DNA of 64,000 nt from NCBI RefSeq assembly GCF_011516735.1, contig NZ_WOSX01000003.1, positions 110,269 through 174,268 on the forward strand, read 5' to 3'. Positions 27,625 through 38,012 of this stretch are shown here, in pieces (the stretch's first letter is position 1; every line of letters begins with the position of its first letter). The translations under genes were made by a program, and so were the position numbers. The DNA comes from Acetobacter fallax (GTDB lineage Bacteria > Pseudomonadota > Alphaproteobacteria > Acetobacterales > Acetobacteraceae). The notes under the pieces were generated by a model, which had not been told where the DNA came from, did not search any database, and worked only from the letters and a program-made list of their open reading frames with translations.

Positions 27625-30333
27625 TCACTGTCCGCTGGCGCGCTTACTGATATCAGCCTCAGGAGATGTCACAAGCAGCTCAAAAATACGCTGGCGCTCC
27701 ACAGACAAACGGCGCCGCCCGATCCATTCACGCAGTCGATCCAGCGTCTCCCAGTCATTCGCGCGTGCCGCATCTGTTGCCAGCCGCACAGTCAGATCCT
27801 GCTGCGCGTCAGACAGCCCCCCCTGCTCCGGAATGTTTTTCGTCGCCAGTCGCCCGACGACAAGCACCGCATCCGGCCATTTTCTTTCTTCTTCAAGCAG
27901 ACGGCCACGCAGATCAAGCGACGCCTCCGTCTCATCCTGTGCCAGCATCTGCAAAGCCTGATCTCTGTTCCCTTCGCGAGCCAGCAGGCTCGCCGCGATC
28001 ACCCGTCGACGCGATGCAACATCTTCACCGGCGCCTGAAACCGCCGTCTCATCCAGCGCCCGACGTGCCTGCCCCAACCGCTGAGCCTGAATATCAGCCT
28101 GCGCCAACTGGGCACCCCAGGCCGCCCTCTGCACATCGGTCGTTGCAAGCGGCAACGCACGCTCAAACGCAACAGCGGCTCGTCCTGGCAGTCCCAGCCC
28201 CCACAACTTCGCTCCAAGGCCAGCCAGTATCCGCCCCTTCGTCGCACCGTCCGGGATCTGGTCAACATGACTCTCAATCAGAGCAACCGCATCAATGGCA
28301 TCCGTCGGATGCGCACCAGACCCCTCAGGTATTTCCGCCAGGTGCAGCAGAATATCCTGTACCTGAGACATCATATCCTCACGACGGTCCGGGAAAACCC
28401 GCATCTCTTCATCTGCGGCTGTAAGTGCTTTTTCCCATTCCCCTGCCTGCACCCACGCAGAAACAAGCGCCCGACGTACCTCAGGCTCGCGTCCGGCCAG
28501 ACGCCCGGCCAGCAACAGCCGCCCATAAGCCTGCGCTGCTTCTGCCGGCCGCCGTTGACCAGCAGCCAGACGCAACGTAATCGCCTGTTCATTGCCCGCT
28601 TCGGAAAGAACCGGATCCTTCTGCTTCGCCAGCGCCTGAAATGCCGCCAGCGCCTTCACCCGGTCACCTGCACGAAGCGGCATGAAAGCCCTTGCCACGC
28701 CATAAGCCGGTCCATCCGGCAAAGGCGACAAAACGGACAGGTCCTGTTCCGATCCGTACTGCGCGATAAACGCCGCGACTTCCGGCTGCAACCTGTCACG
28801 TAGTGTCAGGGGATAGTCCGCAAGGCGCGGATAACCCTCCGCCAGAAGAGCAGAGGCCTTCACAGGATTTTTCCCGGCCCGCTCCATATAAAGCCCGCGC
28901 CACAGCGCCCCGTCCACCCCGGTATCGGCACTCTCAAGCATCGACGCACCGGCCACATTATCCGCCAGAAGCTCAGATGCGGCCTGCAGAAAAGCAACAT
29001 TCGGAAGTGTAGCAAGCTCAGGATCATCCTGAATCGCCGTCGCCAGAATCGCCCGTGCATTATGCGCATCGCCCAGAGCAAAAGCCGAACGGGCCGCGGC
29101 AAGGCGCGCTTCATTACGACCCTCAGGAGGCAACATCGCAGCCTGCGTCCAGTGCCTGCGATAATCCTCACGCAATGCCGCCGGAGGGAGCGATCTCAGT
29201 CCCAGCCAGGACCAGTCGATCCTGTCATCAACAATCTGCCCGGACGCCGCAGGAGCAACGGGAATCGCACTCTCACCCACGGCATCAATAAAAAGGCCGC
29301 CATCGCCATTGCGAACCTCGATCTGATCGGACTCCACAGCGAAAACCAGCCCCTGCACGGACGGCCGGATTTCGTACCCCACATGCCTGTGCGGCAGCCG
29401 CGGCCCCGCAACCTCTGCCGACGACGTCGCGACAAGAAGTCGTGCCCCGGAGGATGGATCGGAAAGCTCTACGATACGCCCCGCCTGTGGCATCGGGTAA
29501 AGAATACCGCCATCCTTCTGCTCAGGCACGACCCGCATCTGCGCCGTCCCGGCGTTATCGGGCGACAGTGCCAGAACCCAACCGCCAGGCTGTCTGTTCA
29601 GTGCAAGCGGGCGCTGCTCATCAAAGTGAAAGGTCACAATTGTCGTGTTCCCCACCGTCCGCACAGCAGCGGATGAAAAGGGCCCCGTATCTCTCAGTGC
29701 ACTCGCATCCATCTGCGTCATATGATCAGAAACGATAATAAAATCATTCCGGGACCAGAAGGCAGCTATGCCAGCCTGATCACCAAGTGGCAGAAATATT
29801 TTAGTAACCTGCCCGACAGCATGGTCTGCTGCTGCCGCGCCGGACGATGGTGCCGCAGTTCCCTGCGCCCAGAATGTATTCGCCGTTGCCGGACTTCCTG
29901 CAGATACCTCCTTTGGCGCCAGAGCACGGGAATCCGCTGTATGGGACGCGGTCAAAGACGGTGCAGATAACGTCCCGGAACCTTGCTTTACTGCACTCTC
30001 CGATGGCATGCCAATCGTGTTCTGTTGCCAGCCGGGAGGCAATGCACCTGTCGCCACACCAGCCAGACCGGCAGCAGGACTTGCGGACGAACCACCGGAA
30101 GGCACCGCTCTGGCAGATATTTTATCTTTCCTGACAGAAACGTGTTTTTTCGTAACATGCGGTCGTCGATGATAGCGACTCTGCACAGTGTCAGCACCTG
30201 TTCCCGCCGCACCAGCTACAGCCGGAACCTCAGCATTGCCGGAAACGGGCTGAGCGTAGCCAGCGACGACAGAAACAGGCAAACCGCCAAGACATGTCGC
30301 AACCCACAATGTCAAAGGAAGTTTCGTCCGCAC
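27625..30333 (-). CDS. Large secreted/periplasmic TPR-type protein of the flagellar operon
   Basis: About 902 residues. The frame runs back to 30465, overlapping motE, but GTG 30333 with AAGGA upstream starts a clear signal peptide (VRTKLPLTLWVATCLGGL...VAGYAQ). Then a Ser/Ala/Pro-rich low-complexity region, a beta-rich domain (VTKIFLPLGDQAGIAAFW through VFAVESDQIEVRNGDGGLFID), and roughly 500 residues of helical repeats in TPR style (AARSAFALGDAHNARAILATAIQDDPELA...). Similar large TPR proteins accompany fliL-fliM blocks in other alphaproteobacteria but their role is undefined. Likely periplasmic scaffold or motor-associated factor. Confidence 0.75.
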   Translation of the reverse strand: MRTKLPLTLWVATCLGGLPVSVVAGYAQPVSGNAEVPAVAGAAGTGADTVQSRYHRRPHVTKKHVSVRKDKISARAVPSGGSSASPAAGLAGVATGALPPGWQQNTIGMPSESAVKQGSGTLSAPSLTASHTADSRALAPKEVSAGSPATANTFWAQGTAAPSSGAAAADHAVGQVTKIFLPLGDQAGIAAFWSRNDFIIVSDHMTQMDASALRDTGPFSSAAVRTVGNTTIVTFHFDEQRPLALNRQPGGWVLALSPDNAGTAQMRVVPEQKDGGILYPMPQAGRIVELSDPSSGARLLVATSSAEVAGPRLPHRHVGYEIRPSVQGLVFAVESDQIEVRNGDGGLFIDAVGESAIPVAPAASGQIVDDRIDWSWLGLRSLPPAALREDYRRHWTQAAMLPPEGRNEARLAAARSAFALGDAHNARAILATAIQDDPELATLPNVAFLQAASELLADNVAGASMLESADTGVDGALWRGLYMERAGKNPVKASALLAEGYPRLADYPLTLRDRLQPEVAAFIAQYGSEQDLSVLSPLPDGPAYGVARAFMPLRAGDRVKALAAFQALAKQKDPVLSEAGNEQAITLRLAAGQRRPAEAAQAYGRLLLAGRLAGREPEVRRALVSAWVQAGEWEKALTAADEEMRVFPDRREDMMSQVQDILLHLAEIPEGSGAHPTDAIDAVALIESHVDQIPDGATKGRILAGLGAKLWGLGLPGRAAVAFERALPLATTDVQRAAWGAQLAQADIQAQRLGQARRALDETAVSGAGEDVASRRRVIAASLLAREGNRDQALQMLAQDETEASLDLRGRLLEEERKWPDAVLVVGRLATKNIPEQGGLSDAQQDLTVRLATDAARANDWETLDRLREWIGRRRLSVERQRIFELLVTSPEADISKRASGQ

Positions 30334-30412
30334 ACTCTGTCCTTGTCCTGCACCACCGTAAACCCTAACCAAGATGGCCTCTGAAAGTAATATCTTATAA
30401 AGATAAATGGAT

Positions 30413-31162
30413 TTAACCGTTCGAGCCCACACGCACCACCCCCACCTTTCGGGGGATACCAGCAAGAAGCTGGGTCGCCATCATCGCGCGATCCGGTGAC
30501 ATCCCCGCCAGAATGGCCGATGCCTTCCGCGGATTCATTTTCGTCATCACCGGCACCAGAACCTGAAAATCCAGAACATTGAAAATAGAAGCCGCATCAC
30601 GCGGCGCCATAGCTTCGTAAATTTTCACCAGCCGGTCGATATCCGCGTCACTAAGTTGCTTCTGCTGCTTCGACGCAGCCGTCATCGTCAATTGTTCCTG
30701 CGAATATTTCTGCATCCGCACGTCCAGCGCGACCTGCGAGGCTTCAATCGTACGCTTCATATCGTCGAGCCTGCGGGATTCCTCATCAAGCTCATGCGTC
30801 CGGCCAGCAAGGTCATTACGGAGCGCCTGGCGCGCGTCGTCGGCACGGCGATCAATATCCAGCTCCGGCTTACTGACCTGCCCCACACAGGTCAATAAGC
30901 CGGAGCATGGGTTCACAACCTTCCCATCCGCGTTATTCAGCCCCGGACCCGCAGGCGGCGCAACCTGCGCCTGCGGAATGCTGCCGGCACCGGCTGACGT
31001 TTTTCCGGACAGCGCGGCAGCGCCAGCTGCGAGATCCGCTGCCCCGGCAGGCGTATTCGCAAACAAAAACGAACTCGTCAGCAGATATACTTTCAGACAG
31101 AACAATCCACCCATCAGGCATGCGGAAAGCTGAAAAATACGCGGAAACGATACTTTCGGCAT
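30413..31162 (-). CDS. MotE-like flagellar motor chaperone / MgtE-N domain protein
   Basis: 249 residues. N-terminal membrane segment (LFCLKVYLLTSSFLFA), Ala/Gly/Pro-rich linker, a long coiled coil (DDARQALRNDLAGRTHELDEESRRLDDMKRTIEASQ) and a C-terminal MgtE-N-like helical domain (DADIDRLVKIYEAMAPRDAASIFNVLDFQVLVPVMTKMNPRKASAIL). This layout is that of MotE, a periplasmic chaperone for MotC in rhizobia. Placed 4 nt after the DUF6468 gene. Confidence 0.8.
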   Translation of the reverse strand: MPKVSFPRIFQLSACLMGGLFCLKVYLLTSSFLFANTPAGAADLAAGAAALSGKTSAGAGSIPQAQVAPPAGPGLNNADGKVVNPCSGLLTCVGQVSKPELDIDRRADDARQALRNDLAGRTHELDEESRRLDDMKRTIEASQVALDVRMQKYSQEQLTMTAASKQQKQLSDADIDRLVKIYEAMAPRDAASIFNVLDFQVLVPVMTKMNPRKASAILAGMSPDRAMMATQLLAGIPRKVGVVRVGSNG

Positions 31163-31166
31163 ATCC

Positions 31167-31748
31167 TCATCCCATCCGCAGGGCGCGGATCAGATCCTGC
31201 TCCGCCGCCGTACGCTGGCGGGCACGCTGTTCATATGGCCGCATGGACGGACCAGACGAAGACGAACCCTGCACTCCCGAGAGCTGCGGGCTGACAGGCA
31301 ACGACGATGTCGGCACATGAGCCACGCCGGAAGCCGTCACACGATCAGATAATGGCGTAGTTTCCAGCTCCCCCTCCCCCTGACGGCTCAGTTCGGAGGC
31401 GATGTGTTCCTCCATCACTGGTCGGCTGCTTTTGCGAACCAGCCCCTCCAGACGTCCCGCAATCAAATCCGCACGGTCGGACAGCGCCTCAAGTTCGCCC
31501 TGCAACATGCGGGACTGATCAATCATGCGGCCCAGAGCCCTGCCGCTGACATCACCAGCCGTCTGTAGTTTCTCCACGCCATTTTCGGCCCGCCGCCCAC
31601 TTTCATCAAGTTTCGATACCAGATCAGCCAGCTCACGCCGATCACGACGAAGAACAGACAGTGCACGACCAAGATAAATACTGTAAAAAATTCCAAGAAG
31701 AAGAAGAATACAAAGAATAAATTCCATAACATATTCAAAATTAGTCAT
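31167..31748 (-). CDS. DUF6468 flagellar-cluster membrane protein
   Basis: 193 residues. A single N-terminal membrane helix (FILCILLLLGIFYSIYLG) is followed by ALSVLRRDRRELADLVSKLDESGRRAENGVEKLQ, a coiled-coil, and a disordered, Ser/Pro-rich C terminus. The N-terminal half matches the DUF6468 type seen between fliM and motE in alphaproteobacteria. Function unknown; topology places the coil in the cytoplasm or periplasm depending on insertion. Confidence 0.75.
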   Translation of the reverse strand: MTNFEYVMEFILCILLLLGIFYSIYLGRALSVLRRDRRELADLVSKLDESGRRAENGVEKLQTAGDVSGRALGRMIDQSRMLQGELEALSDRADLIAGRLEGLVRKSSRPVMEEHIASELSRQGEGELETTPLSDRVTASGVAHVPTSSLPVSPQLSGVQGSSSSGPSMRPYEQRARQRTAAEQDLIRALRMG

Positions 31749-31762
31749 AAAATATCTCCACC

Positions 31763-32884
31763 TTACGAGTACAATCCCTCGGGGGCGTCAATAAGCTGAC
31801 GCAAAGCAAGAAGATCTTCCTCGATCCGGACAGCTATGCTTTCCTTTTTTCGTCCAACCTTACCTGTGAACAGCGAAACCTCCCCGCAACGCAGGCTGAC
31901 CGGCTGCTCAAGCTGATGCTCCAGAACAATGACCGAGCCCGGCTTCAGATCCACAATCTCGGAAAGCAGCATCGTCTGCTCACCCAGCACCGCCTCCAGC
32001 TGCACATCCGTGTCCCGCAGCTTCTCCGCGAGATGGGTCTCCCAGATCGAATCTCTGCCGAACTTTTCGCCCATGAATTGCTGCAACAGCAGATCGCGAA
32101 CAGGCTCAAGCGTGGCATAAGGCAGCAAAACATCGATATAACCGCCGCGATCATCCATTTCGACGCGCATCCGGGCAAGAAACACCGCATTGGACGCACG
32201 GCAAATAGCCGCGAAACGGGAGCTGATCTCCAGACGCTCGAATTTGAAATTCACCGCACAGATCGGATCAAATCCGACACTCAGATCAGCCAGAACCAGT
32301 CGTACCATCTTTTCGATCAGCGATCGCTCAATCGTCGTATGCAATCGCCCCTCGACATTCATCGGTCGCGGATTGCGAGCACCGCCGAGAAGCACATCCA
32401 CCATTGAGTAGGTCAGGGCCGAGTCAACGACCATCAGACCGTAATTTTCCCACTCTTCCGCCTTAAACACCGCGAAAATACAGGAAGCCGGCGCTGAATT
32501 CAGATAGTCACCAAACCGCATCGAGCTGATACCATCGATCGACACATCAACATTGTCGTTCGTGAAATTACGCAGGGTCGTCGAAACAATGCGCATGAGG
32601 CGGTCAAACACCACCTCCAGCATCGGCAGGCGCTCATATGACACCAGCCCCGAACCAATGATCCGCTCCAGACCACTCGTGCTGTCTTCAAGATCGCCAG
32701 GCGTGAACGCATTGCCCAGAATACTATCAATTTCAGCCTGATCCAGAATACGCTCATCCTCAACGGTATCCGTATCAGAGAGCGCGGCATCCCCCACAGT
32801 CTGCCCGTAATCACGATCACGCAGAGAAGCCGTCGGTGCCGGGTGGGGAATCGCGCCGCCCACCGCGCCCTGTACCCCGCTCAT
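31763..32884 (-). CDS. fliM: Flagellar motor switch protein FliM
   Basis: Switch-complex protein at the base of the C ring that binds CheY-P and sets rotation direction. 373 residues. The N terminus carries DERILDQAEIDSILG, the conserved region that resembles the CheY-binding motif; the middle has DYLNSAPASCIFAVFKAEEWENYGLMVVDSALTYSMVDVLLGG and the C-terminal SpoA-like domain VQLEAVLGEQTMLLSEIVDLKPGSVIVLE. Start ATG overlaps the fliL stop. An N-terminal 35 residues precede the motif. Confidence 0.94.
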   Translation of the reverse strand: MSGVQGAVGGAIPHPAPTASLRDRDYGQTVGDAALSDTDTVEDERILDQAEIDSILGNAFTPGDLEDSTSGLERIIGSGLVSYERLPMLEVVFDRLMRIVSTTLRNFTNDNVDVSIDGISSMRFGDYLNSAPASCIFAVFKAEEWENYGLMVVDSALTYSMVDVLLGGARNPRPMNVEGRLHTTIERSLIEKMVRLVLADLSVGFDPICAVNFKFERLEISSRFAAICRASNAVFLARMRVEMDDRGGYIDVLLPYATLEPVRDLLLQQFMGEKFGRDSIWETHLAEKLRDTDVQLEAVLGEQTMLLSEIVDLKPGSVIVLEHQLEQPVSLRCGEVSLFTGKVGRKKESIAVRIEEDLLALRQLIDAPEGLYS

Positions 32885-33372
32885 TGGATCAGAAACTCTG
32901 TAAACAGAAGATCCCTTACCTCAATTGGCGCCAGCTGCACAGCAATGCGGTCCAGCAGCGCCTCCCGCAACCGGTAAATGCCGTTGCCGCTCAGGTCTGC
33001 CTGCGTGCTCTCATGCAGATACGTCTGAAAAATGTCCTGAATCTCAGGAATATGAGCCTGAACCTGTGATGGATAAGCGCCGACGGCCTGAATTTTAGCC
33101 GTGATCTTCACAAAGACAGGACGCCCCGATGCACTGTCGAGATTTGAAATAATCGTTGGAATATCAACCAGGAACGGCTCCTGCTGAACCGCCTCCGTTT
33201 TCGGTTTTACCGCCTTCGCACTGTGCTGCCAGTAGAACCATCCACCGCCGCCAAGAGCCAGCACAGCCACGACCGCCCCCACAATGGGCACCAGCTTTTT
33301 TTTCTTCCCGGGAGAAGGCACAGACGCCCCGTCCGTTTCAGATTCTTCCGCCATCCAAACTCCGAACTGCAC
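32881..33372 (-). CDS. fliL: Flagellar basal body-associated protein FliL
   Basis: 163 residues. Short cytoplasmic start, one membrane helix (LVPIVGAVVAVLALGGGGWFYW), then the periplasmic FliL domain (PFLVDIPTIISNLDSASGRPVFVKITAKIQ, ending VRDLLFTEFLIQ). FliL stabilises stators around the rod. First gene of fliL-fliM-DUF6468-motE-TPR. Confidence 0.92.
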   Translation of the reverse strand: MQFGVWMAEESETDGASVPSPGKKKKLVPIVGAVVAVLALGGGGWFYWQHSAKAVKPKTEAVQQEPFLVDIPTIISNLDSASGRPVFVKITAKIQAVGAYPSQVQAHIPEIQDIFQTYLHESTQADLSGNGIYRLREALLDRIAVQLAPIEVRDLLFTEFLIQ

Positions 33373-33548
33373 ACGTCGTCACCGGGCACAAACCGGGAAT
33401 CGACGCTCAGGCCCACAGTCGGCATTCCCGCGCATCCCGCAGGAAAACCACCTCTGAAGCACACAGCGGAGGTTAAGCGAGGGTGGTTAACAATTGTCTA
33501 AATCGGGGAGTAAAATCCTGACCGGAAACTGTTTACGTCAGGATCATT

Positions 33549-33624
33549 TGGTGAGCCGGGAGGGACTCGAACCCTCGACCATTCGATTAAAAGTCGAATG
33601 CTCTACCAGCTGAGCTACCGGCTC
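33549..33624 (-). tRNA. tRNA-Lys (anticodon TTT)
   Basis: Acceptor GAGCCGG (33618-33624 on the plus strand as its complement) pairs with 33553-33559; D-arm GCTC..GAGC, anticodon stem TTCGA/TCGAA with loop CTTTTAA, T-arm GAGGG-TTCGAGT-CCCTC, discriminator A and encoded CCA at 33549-33551. Confidence 0.95.
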
Positions 33625-33687
33625 ACTGCGGGCCATCGGGTAAAGGTGGCAGCCGGACCTGTCAACCGCCACCGTCACAAAAAATGA

Positions 33688-34176
33688 TCAGGCCTCAACA
33701 GAAGCAGGACGCATTTTCACAATCCGGTCCGGATCCTGGACCGTTCCGCCGCTGCCTGAGCCGCGCTTTATCTTGTCGACAAGCTCCATGCCCTCAGTCA
33801 CGTCGCCCACGATAGTGTACTGCCCGTCAAGATGCGGAGATGGCTCGAACATGATGAAAAACTGGCTGTTCGCGCTATTCGGATCCATCGTCCGGGCCAT
33901 GCCGATCGTACCACGCTCAAATTTCGCAGCCCGCGTGAACTCAGCCTTCAGATCCGGAAGCTTGCTGCCACCCGTCCCCGAACCCGTCGGATCGCCACCC
34001 TGCGCCATGAAACCGGGGATGACCCGGTGAAACGGCGTATTGTCATAAAAACCCTCAGCAGACAGCGTCCGCAGACGCTCAGCCGCCAGAGGCGCCAGAT
34101 CCGGACGCAGGCGAATCACCACACGTCCTGACGCCAGATCCATATTCAGCAGATCGTTTCTGTCAGTATCAGCCAT
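33688..34176 (-). CDS. Cyclophilin-type peptidyl-prolyl isomerase
   Basis: Cytosolic prolyl isomerase of about 162 residues. GFYDNTPFHRVIPGFMAQGGDPTGSGTGG and ANSQFFIMFEPSPHLDGQYTIVGDV are the cyclophilin core, with catalytic Arg in FHRVI. No signal peptide. The frame opens at 34188; ATG 34176 (MADTDRND) is the better start. Followed on the same strand by tRNA-Lys, after a short spacer. Confidence 0.92.
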   Translation of the reverse strand: MADTDRNDLLNMDLASGRVVIRLRPDLAPLAAERLRTLSAEGFYDNTPFHRVIPGFMAQGGDPTGSGTGGSKLPDLKAEFTRAAKFERGTIGMARTMDPNSANSQFFIMFEPSPHLDGQYTIVGDVTEGMELVDKIKRGSGSGGTVQDPDRIVKMRPASVEA

Positions 34177-34323
34177 GTCATTATCCAATCACTTTATGTG
34201 ATCCGGCGCCCGCACTCACGACAGGAGAACAGCACCGGCCATCCCACCCGCCGGACAGAGCTGACGAGCAGACACAGAAAGGAGCCTTACAGTCACACAG
34301 CCAGAATTACAAAACCGGATCGC

Positions 34324-34833
34324 TCAGTTCGCCAGCCGCGCCACAACGCGCCGACGCGCTCCCTCCGGTGCAAACTCGCTGATATCCCCGCCGTAAGAGG
34401 CAATTTCCCTCACCATGTGCGAGGAAATAAACTGCGTCCGCTCGGACGCCATCAGAAAAACCGTCTCTATCTCCGGCGCAAGCTTCCGGTTCGCCCCCTG
34501 CATCTGCGCCTCATAATCGAAATCGACCAGAAGCCGCAGACCGCGGAAAATCAGCGTCGCCTTCTGCCGGCGAACCGCTTCAACCAGAAGCTCATTAAAC
34601 GCGATCACCTCAATTTCGGCGCCCGTCCGCTCAACAAGCCCCGGAACCTCCTCCATGATCGACGCAACCCGCTCCTCGACCGGCAGCAGCGGATTCTTGC
34701 CCGCATTCGCCGCCACCCCGATCACCAGCCTGTCAACCAGCCTCGCCGCCCGCTCGATAATGTCCATATGCCCGAAGGTCACAGGATCAAACGTCCCGGG
34801 GTAAAACCCGATGCGGCGAGTCCGTTCAGGCAT
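34324..34833 (-). CDS. coaD: Phosphopantetheine adenylyltransferase
   Basis: Penultimate step of CoA synthesis. 169 residues from ATG 34833: [16 protein letters not shown] (nucleotidyl-transferase HxGH-type motif), [22 protein letters not shown] and the C-terminal [15 protein letters not shown] longer frame back to 34914 lies inside gyrA and is not used. ATG overlaps the end of gyrA, so coupled translation is likely. Confidence 0.93.
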   Translation of the reverse strand: MPERTRRIGFYPGTFDPVTFGHMDIIERAARLVDRLVIGVAANAGKNPLLPVEERVASIMEEVPGLVERTGAEIEVIAFNELLVEAVRRQKATLIFRGLRLLVDFDYEAQMQGANRKLAPEIETVFLMASERTQFISSHMVREIASYGGDISEFAPEGARRRVVARLAN

Positions 34834-37636
34834 CATCACTCCCACTATCCGCACCGGCTTCCCCACCAGAATCTGCGTCTGCGGGACCGGCATCATCATC
34901 GTCAGCCGAATCATCCTCCAGCACAGGGAAGACGCTGGTGACCGACTCTTTTCCGTCCAGACGCAGCAGCGTCACGCCGCTCGCCTGCCGGGACATGACT
35001 CGCACCTGATCGACCGGAACACGAATCAAACGTCCGGCATCCGTCACCAGCATCACATCCGTCCCCGCCAGCACCGGCAGCGTCGCCACCACTGCAGACC
35101 CCCGCTTACTGGCTGAGAAGTTCATATTGGTGATGCCCTGACCACCACGTCCGGTCACACGATAGTCATAAGCCGAAGACCGCCGCCCGAACCCGGCATC
35201 GCTTACCGTCAGAAGAATCTCTTCCGCTGCCTCAAGCGCGTCAAACCGCTCCTGCGACAGATCCGACCCCTCAGGCAGAACAATCTCTTCCGCATCAGAA
35301 CCGCCGTCCTCAGCACCATCCTCTGCCGCATTCTCAGCACGACGTTTCGCGTTTGCAGCCCGCAGATAAAGAGCCCGCTCCTCAACCGTCGCATCGACAT
35401 GGTTCAGAACACACAGGCTAATGACCCGGTCGCCCTCCGCCAGACGAATGCCACGTACACCCGATGAATCACGCCCGGCAAACACGCGCAGAATATCGTC
35501 CGTGATCTGGAAGCGAATGCAGCGCGCGCCCCGCGTCGCCAGGAACACATCCTGTCCCTCACGACACGTCGCCACACCTATCAGGCTGTCATTCTCATCC
35601 AGCTTCATTGCAATCAGACCGGACGACCGGATATTGCGGAAATCACTCAGCCGGTTCCGACGCACGCCACCACTGGCCGTCGCAAAGACCAGATGCAGCG
35701 CCTCCCACAGATCCTCGTCCTGAGGCAGCGGCAGAACCGCTGTGATCGAATCGCTGCCCAGATCCGGCAGCAGATTGACCAGCGCACGCCCCTTCGCCGT
35801 CGGGCTCGCCTCCGGCAGACGCCAGACCTTCTCACGATACGCCTTGCCGCCCGACGAGAAGAAAAGCACCCACTGATGCGTGTGCGCGTTGAACGACCGG
35901 ACAACGATATCGTCCCCGCGACGTCCCGCCGCCGTACGTCCGCGCCCGCCACGATTCTGCGCCCGGAACACCTCCAGCGGCGTCCGCTTGATGAACCCGT
36001 CCCGCGTGATGGTTACCACCATCAGCCCCGGCTCGATCAGACTCTCATCGTCCTGATCGCCCGCATAATCGGCAATCTCCGTCATGCGTGGCGACGCAAT
36101 CTCCGCCCGTGCCGCCAGCAATTCGTCGCACATCACTTCCAGACGACGTGGCCGGCTCTGGATAATCTCCAGCAACTCGTTGATCTTCGCCGCAACCTCG
36201 GACAGCTCACTCTGGATCTTCTCTCGCTCCAGACCGGTCAGGCGCTGCAGACGCAGTTCCAGAATGCCACGCGCCTGCGCTTCCGTCAGACGCACCCTGC
36301 CGTCAATGACGACATTGCCCTCGTCATGAATCAGCGCCAGCAACGGCTCGACATCAGCCGCATCCCACTGCGCCGCCATTAGCGACTCACGCGCCGTCGC
36401 CGCATCGGGTGCCGCACGGATCAGTGCAATCACCGCATCAATGTTGGCAACCGCAATCACCAGACCGACCAGGATGTGCCCGCGATCCCGGGCCTTCGCC
36501 AGATCGAAGCGCGCCCGCCGCAGAATCACCTCCTCACGGAAGGCAATAAACGCCGACAGAACCTCCATCAGCCCCATCAGCTTCGGCTGACCGCCATTCA
36601 GCGCCAGCATATTCACGCCGAACGAGGTCTGAAGCTGCGTAAAGCGGTAGAGCTGGTTCAGCACCACCTCCGGCGTCGCGTCGCGCTTGAGTTCGATCAC
36701 CACCCGCATGCCCGAACGATCGGACTCGTCGCGAATGTCAGAAATACCTTCAATATGCCGATCGCTGGTCTTGTCACGGACCAGTTCAGCGATCTTCTCC
36801 TGAAGCGTCGCCTTGTTTACCTGATATGGAATCTCGGTGATGATGATCGCCCTGCGATCCTTGCGAACCTCTTCGATCTCCGCCCGCGCCCGGATGATCA
36901 CCGAACCACGCCCGGTCGCGAACGCACTGCGAATGCCCGTCCGCCCTAGAATAATACCACCCGTCGGGAAATCCGGACCCGGCATGATCTCCATCAGCTC
37001 TTCAAGCCTGATGTCCGGATTCCGGATCATCGCCAGCGCGGCGTCAATCACCTCACCCGGATTATGCGTCGGGATGTTGGTCGCCATACCAACAGCAATG
37101 CCCGTCGCGCCATTGACCAGCAGATTCGGGAATGCCGCGGGCAGAACTTTCGGCTCGCTCTCACTCTCATCGTAGTTCGGCTGAAAATCGACCGTGTCCC
37201 GGTCAATGTCGTCCAGCAGGAAGGAAGACGCCTTCGCCAGACGCGCTTCGGTGTAGCGCATCGCCGCCGGGCTATCCCCGTCGACCGATCCGAAATTCCC
37301 CTGCCCGTCGATCAGCTTGACCCGCATCGACCAGTGCTGGGCCATGCGGACCATCGCGTCATAGATCGACGAGTCACCATGCGGGTGATACTTACCCATG
37401 ACATCACCGACCGCGCGGGCCGATTTGCGATAAGGCTTGTCCGCCGTGAACCCGCTCTCGCGCATCGCATAAAGAATACGGCGATGCACCGGCTTCAGTC
37501 CGTCGCGCACATCAGGCAGCGCACGCGCAACGATGACGGACATCGCATACGCAAGATAGGAGGACCGCATTTCCTCCTCGATCGCAACCGGAACGAGGTC
37601 AGAAGGCGGGGCGGGCAGATCGGGATTCTCGGTCAA
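34826..37636 (-). CDS. gyrA: DNA gyrase subunit A
   Basis: 936 residues, longer than the usual 840-880. Catalytic Tyr lies in [12 protein letters not shown]; the quinolone region [11 protein letters not shown] keeps Ser and Asp at positions equivalent to E. coli 83 and 87. Six C-terminal beta-pinwheel blades are visible, the third-to-fourth region containing [10 protein letters not shown] (GyrA box). An acidic insertion (around residue 790, [16 protein letters not shown]) and an acidic Asp/Ser/Ala tail of about 30 residues account for the extra length. Shares its 3' end with coaD. Confidence 0.97.
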   Translation of the reverse strand: MTENPDLPAPPSDLVPVAIEEEMRSSYLAYAMSVIVARALPDVRDGLKPVHRRILYAMRESGFTADKPYRKSARAVGDVMGKYHPHGDSSIYDAMVRMAQHWSMRVKLIDGQGNFGSVDGDSPAAMRYTEARLAKASSFLLDDIDRDTVDFQPNYDESESEPKVLPAAFPNLLVNGATGIAVGMATNIPTHNPGEVIDAALAMIRNPDIRLEELMEIMPGPDFPTGGIILGRTGIRSAFATGRGSVIIRARAEIEEVRKDRRAIIITEIPYQVNKATLQEKIAELVRDKTSDRHIEGISDIRDESDRSGMRVVIELKRDATPEVVLNQLYRFTQLQTSFGVNMLALNGGQPKLMGLMEVLSAFIAFREEVILRRARFDLAKARDRGHILVGLVIAVANIDAVIALIRAAPDAATARESLMAAQWDAADVEPLLALIHDEGNVVIDGRVRLTEAQARGILELRLQRLTGLEREKIQSELSEVAAKINELLEIIQSRPRRLEVMCDELLAARAEIASPRMTEIADYAGDQDDESLIEPGLMVVTITRDGFIKRTPLEVFRAQNRGGRGRTAAGRRGDDIVVRSFNAHTHQWVLFFSSGGKAYREKVWRLPEASPTAKGRALVNLLPDLGSDSITAVLPLPQDEDLWEALHLVFATASGGVRRNRLSDFRNIRSSGLIAMKLDENDSLIGVATCREGQDVFLATRGARCIRFQITDDILRVFAGRDSSGVRGIRLAEGDRVISLCVLNHVDATVEERALYLRAANAKRRAENAAEDGAEDGGSDAEEIVLPEGSDLSQERFDALEAAEEILLTVSDAGFGRRSSAYDYRVTGRGGQGITNMNFSASKRGSAVVATLPVLAGTDVMLVTDAGRLIRVPVDQVRVMSRQASGVTLLRLDGKESVTSVFPVLEDDSADDDDAGPADADSGGEAGADSGSDDA

Positions 37637-38012
37637 GGTTTTTCCGTCATGTCATGGCCGCACAGCCCGAAACAGGACCGCACAGCATAGCCAGTGCATA
37701 GGGGACGCACCCTAACACACGAGCCGCCAGCCGGTAAGTCAGCAGGCCGCAAACCACAACCCGCCCCTGATCAGGCTCCCCATGACCAATCGTTCCGCAC
37801 ATGTCATAAAACATCATCAGCAGGTTTCGGCACCCTCCGGCACAGAACCAGAGCTTCATGCAACACTCCCCCCGTGCCCCGCCACCACCTCCGGCCCGGC
37901 TCCCGGCATCGTGCGGTTGTTCGAAGAATGGCGCCACTTCACCACTGAGATGGTCCCCATAATCCGGACAAGTTGTTAAGCTCGTTTTTCAGCCGTTTGG
38001 AAGACGATTACG
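37637..38012. other. Spacer without recognisable gene
   Basis: 376 nt between gyrA and the transposase relics. Two short frames on each strand are Pro/Arg-rich and look like GC-biased noise. It should carry the gyrA promoter at its left edge. A ..CCCCATAATCCGG.. stretch near 37953 may be what remains of an insertion-sequence end. Confidence 0.4.

Noticed and set aside
30334..30465. N-terminal extension of the TPR protein into motE
   Set aside because: The extension lies inside the motE coding region; GTG 30333 with AAGGA starts a proper signal peptide.
37694..37979. Overlapping 65-84-codon frames after gyrA
   Set aside because: Pro/Arg-rich composition, no start signals and no similarity I can recognise.
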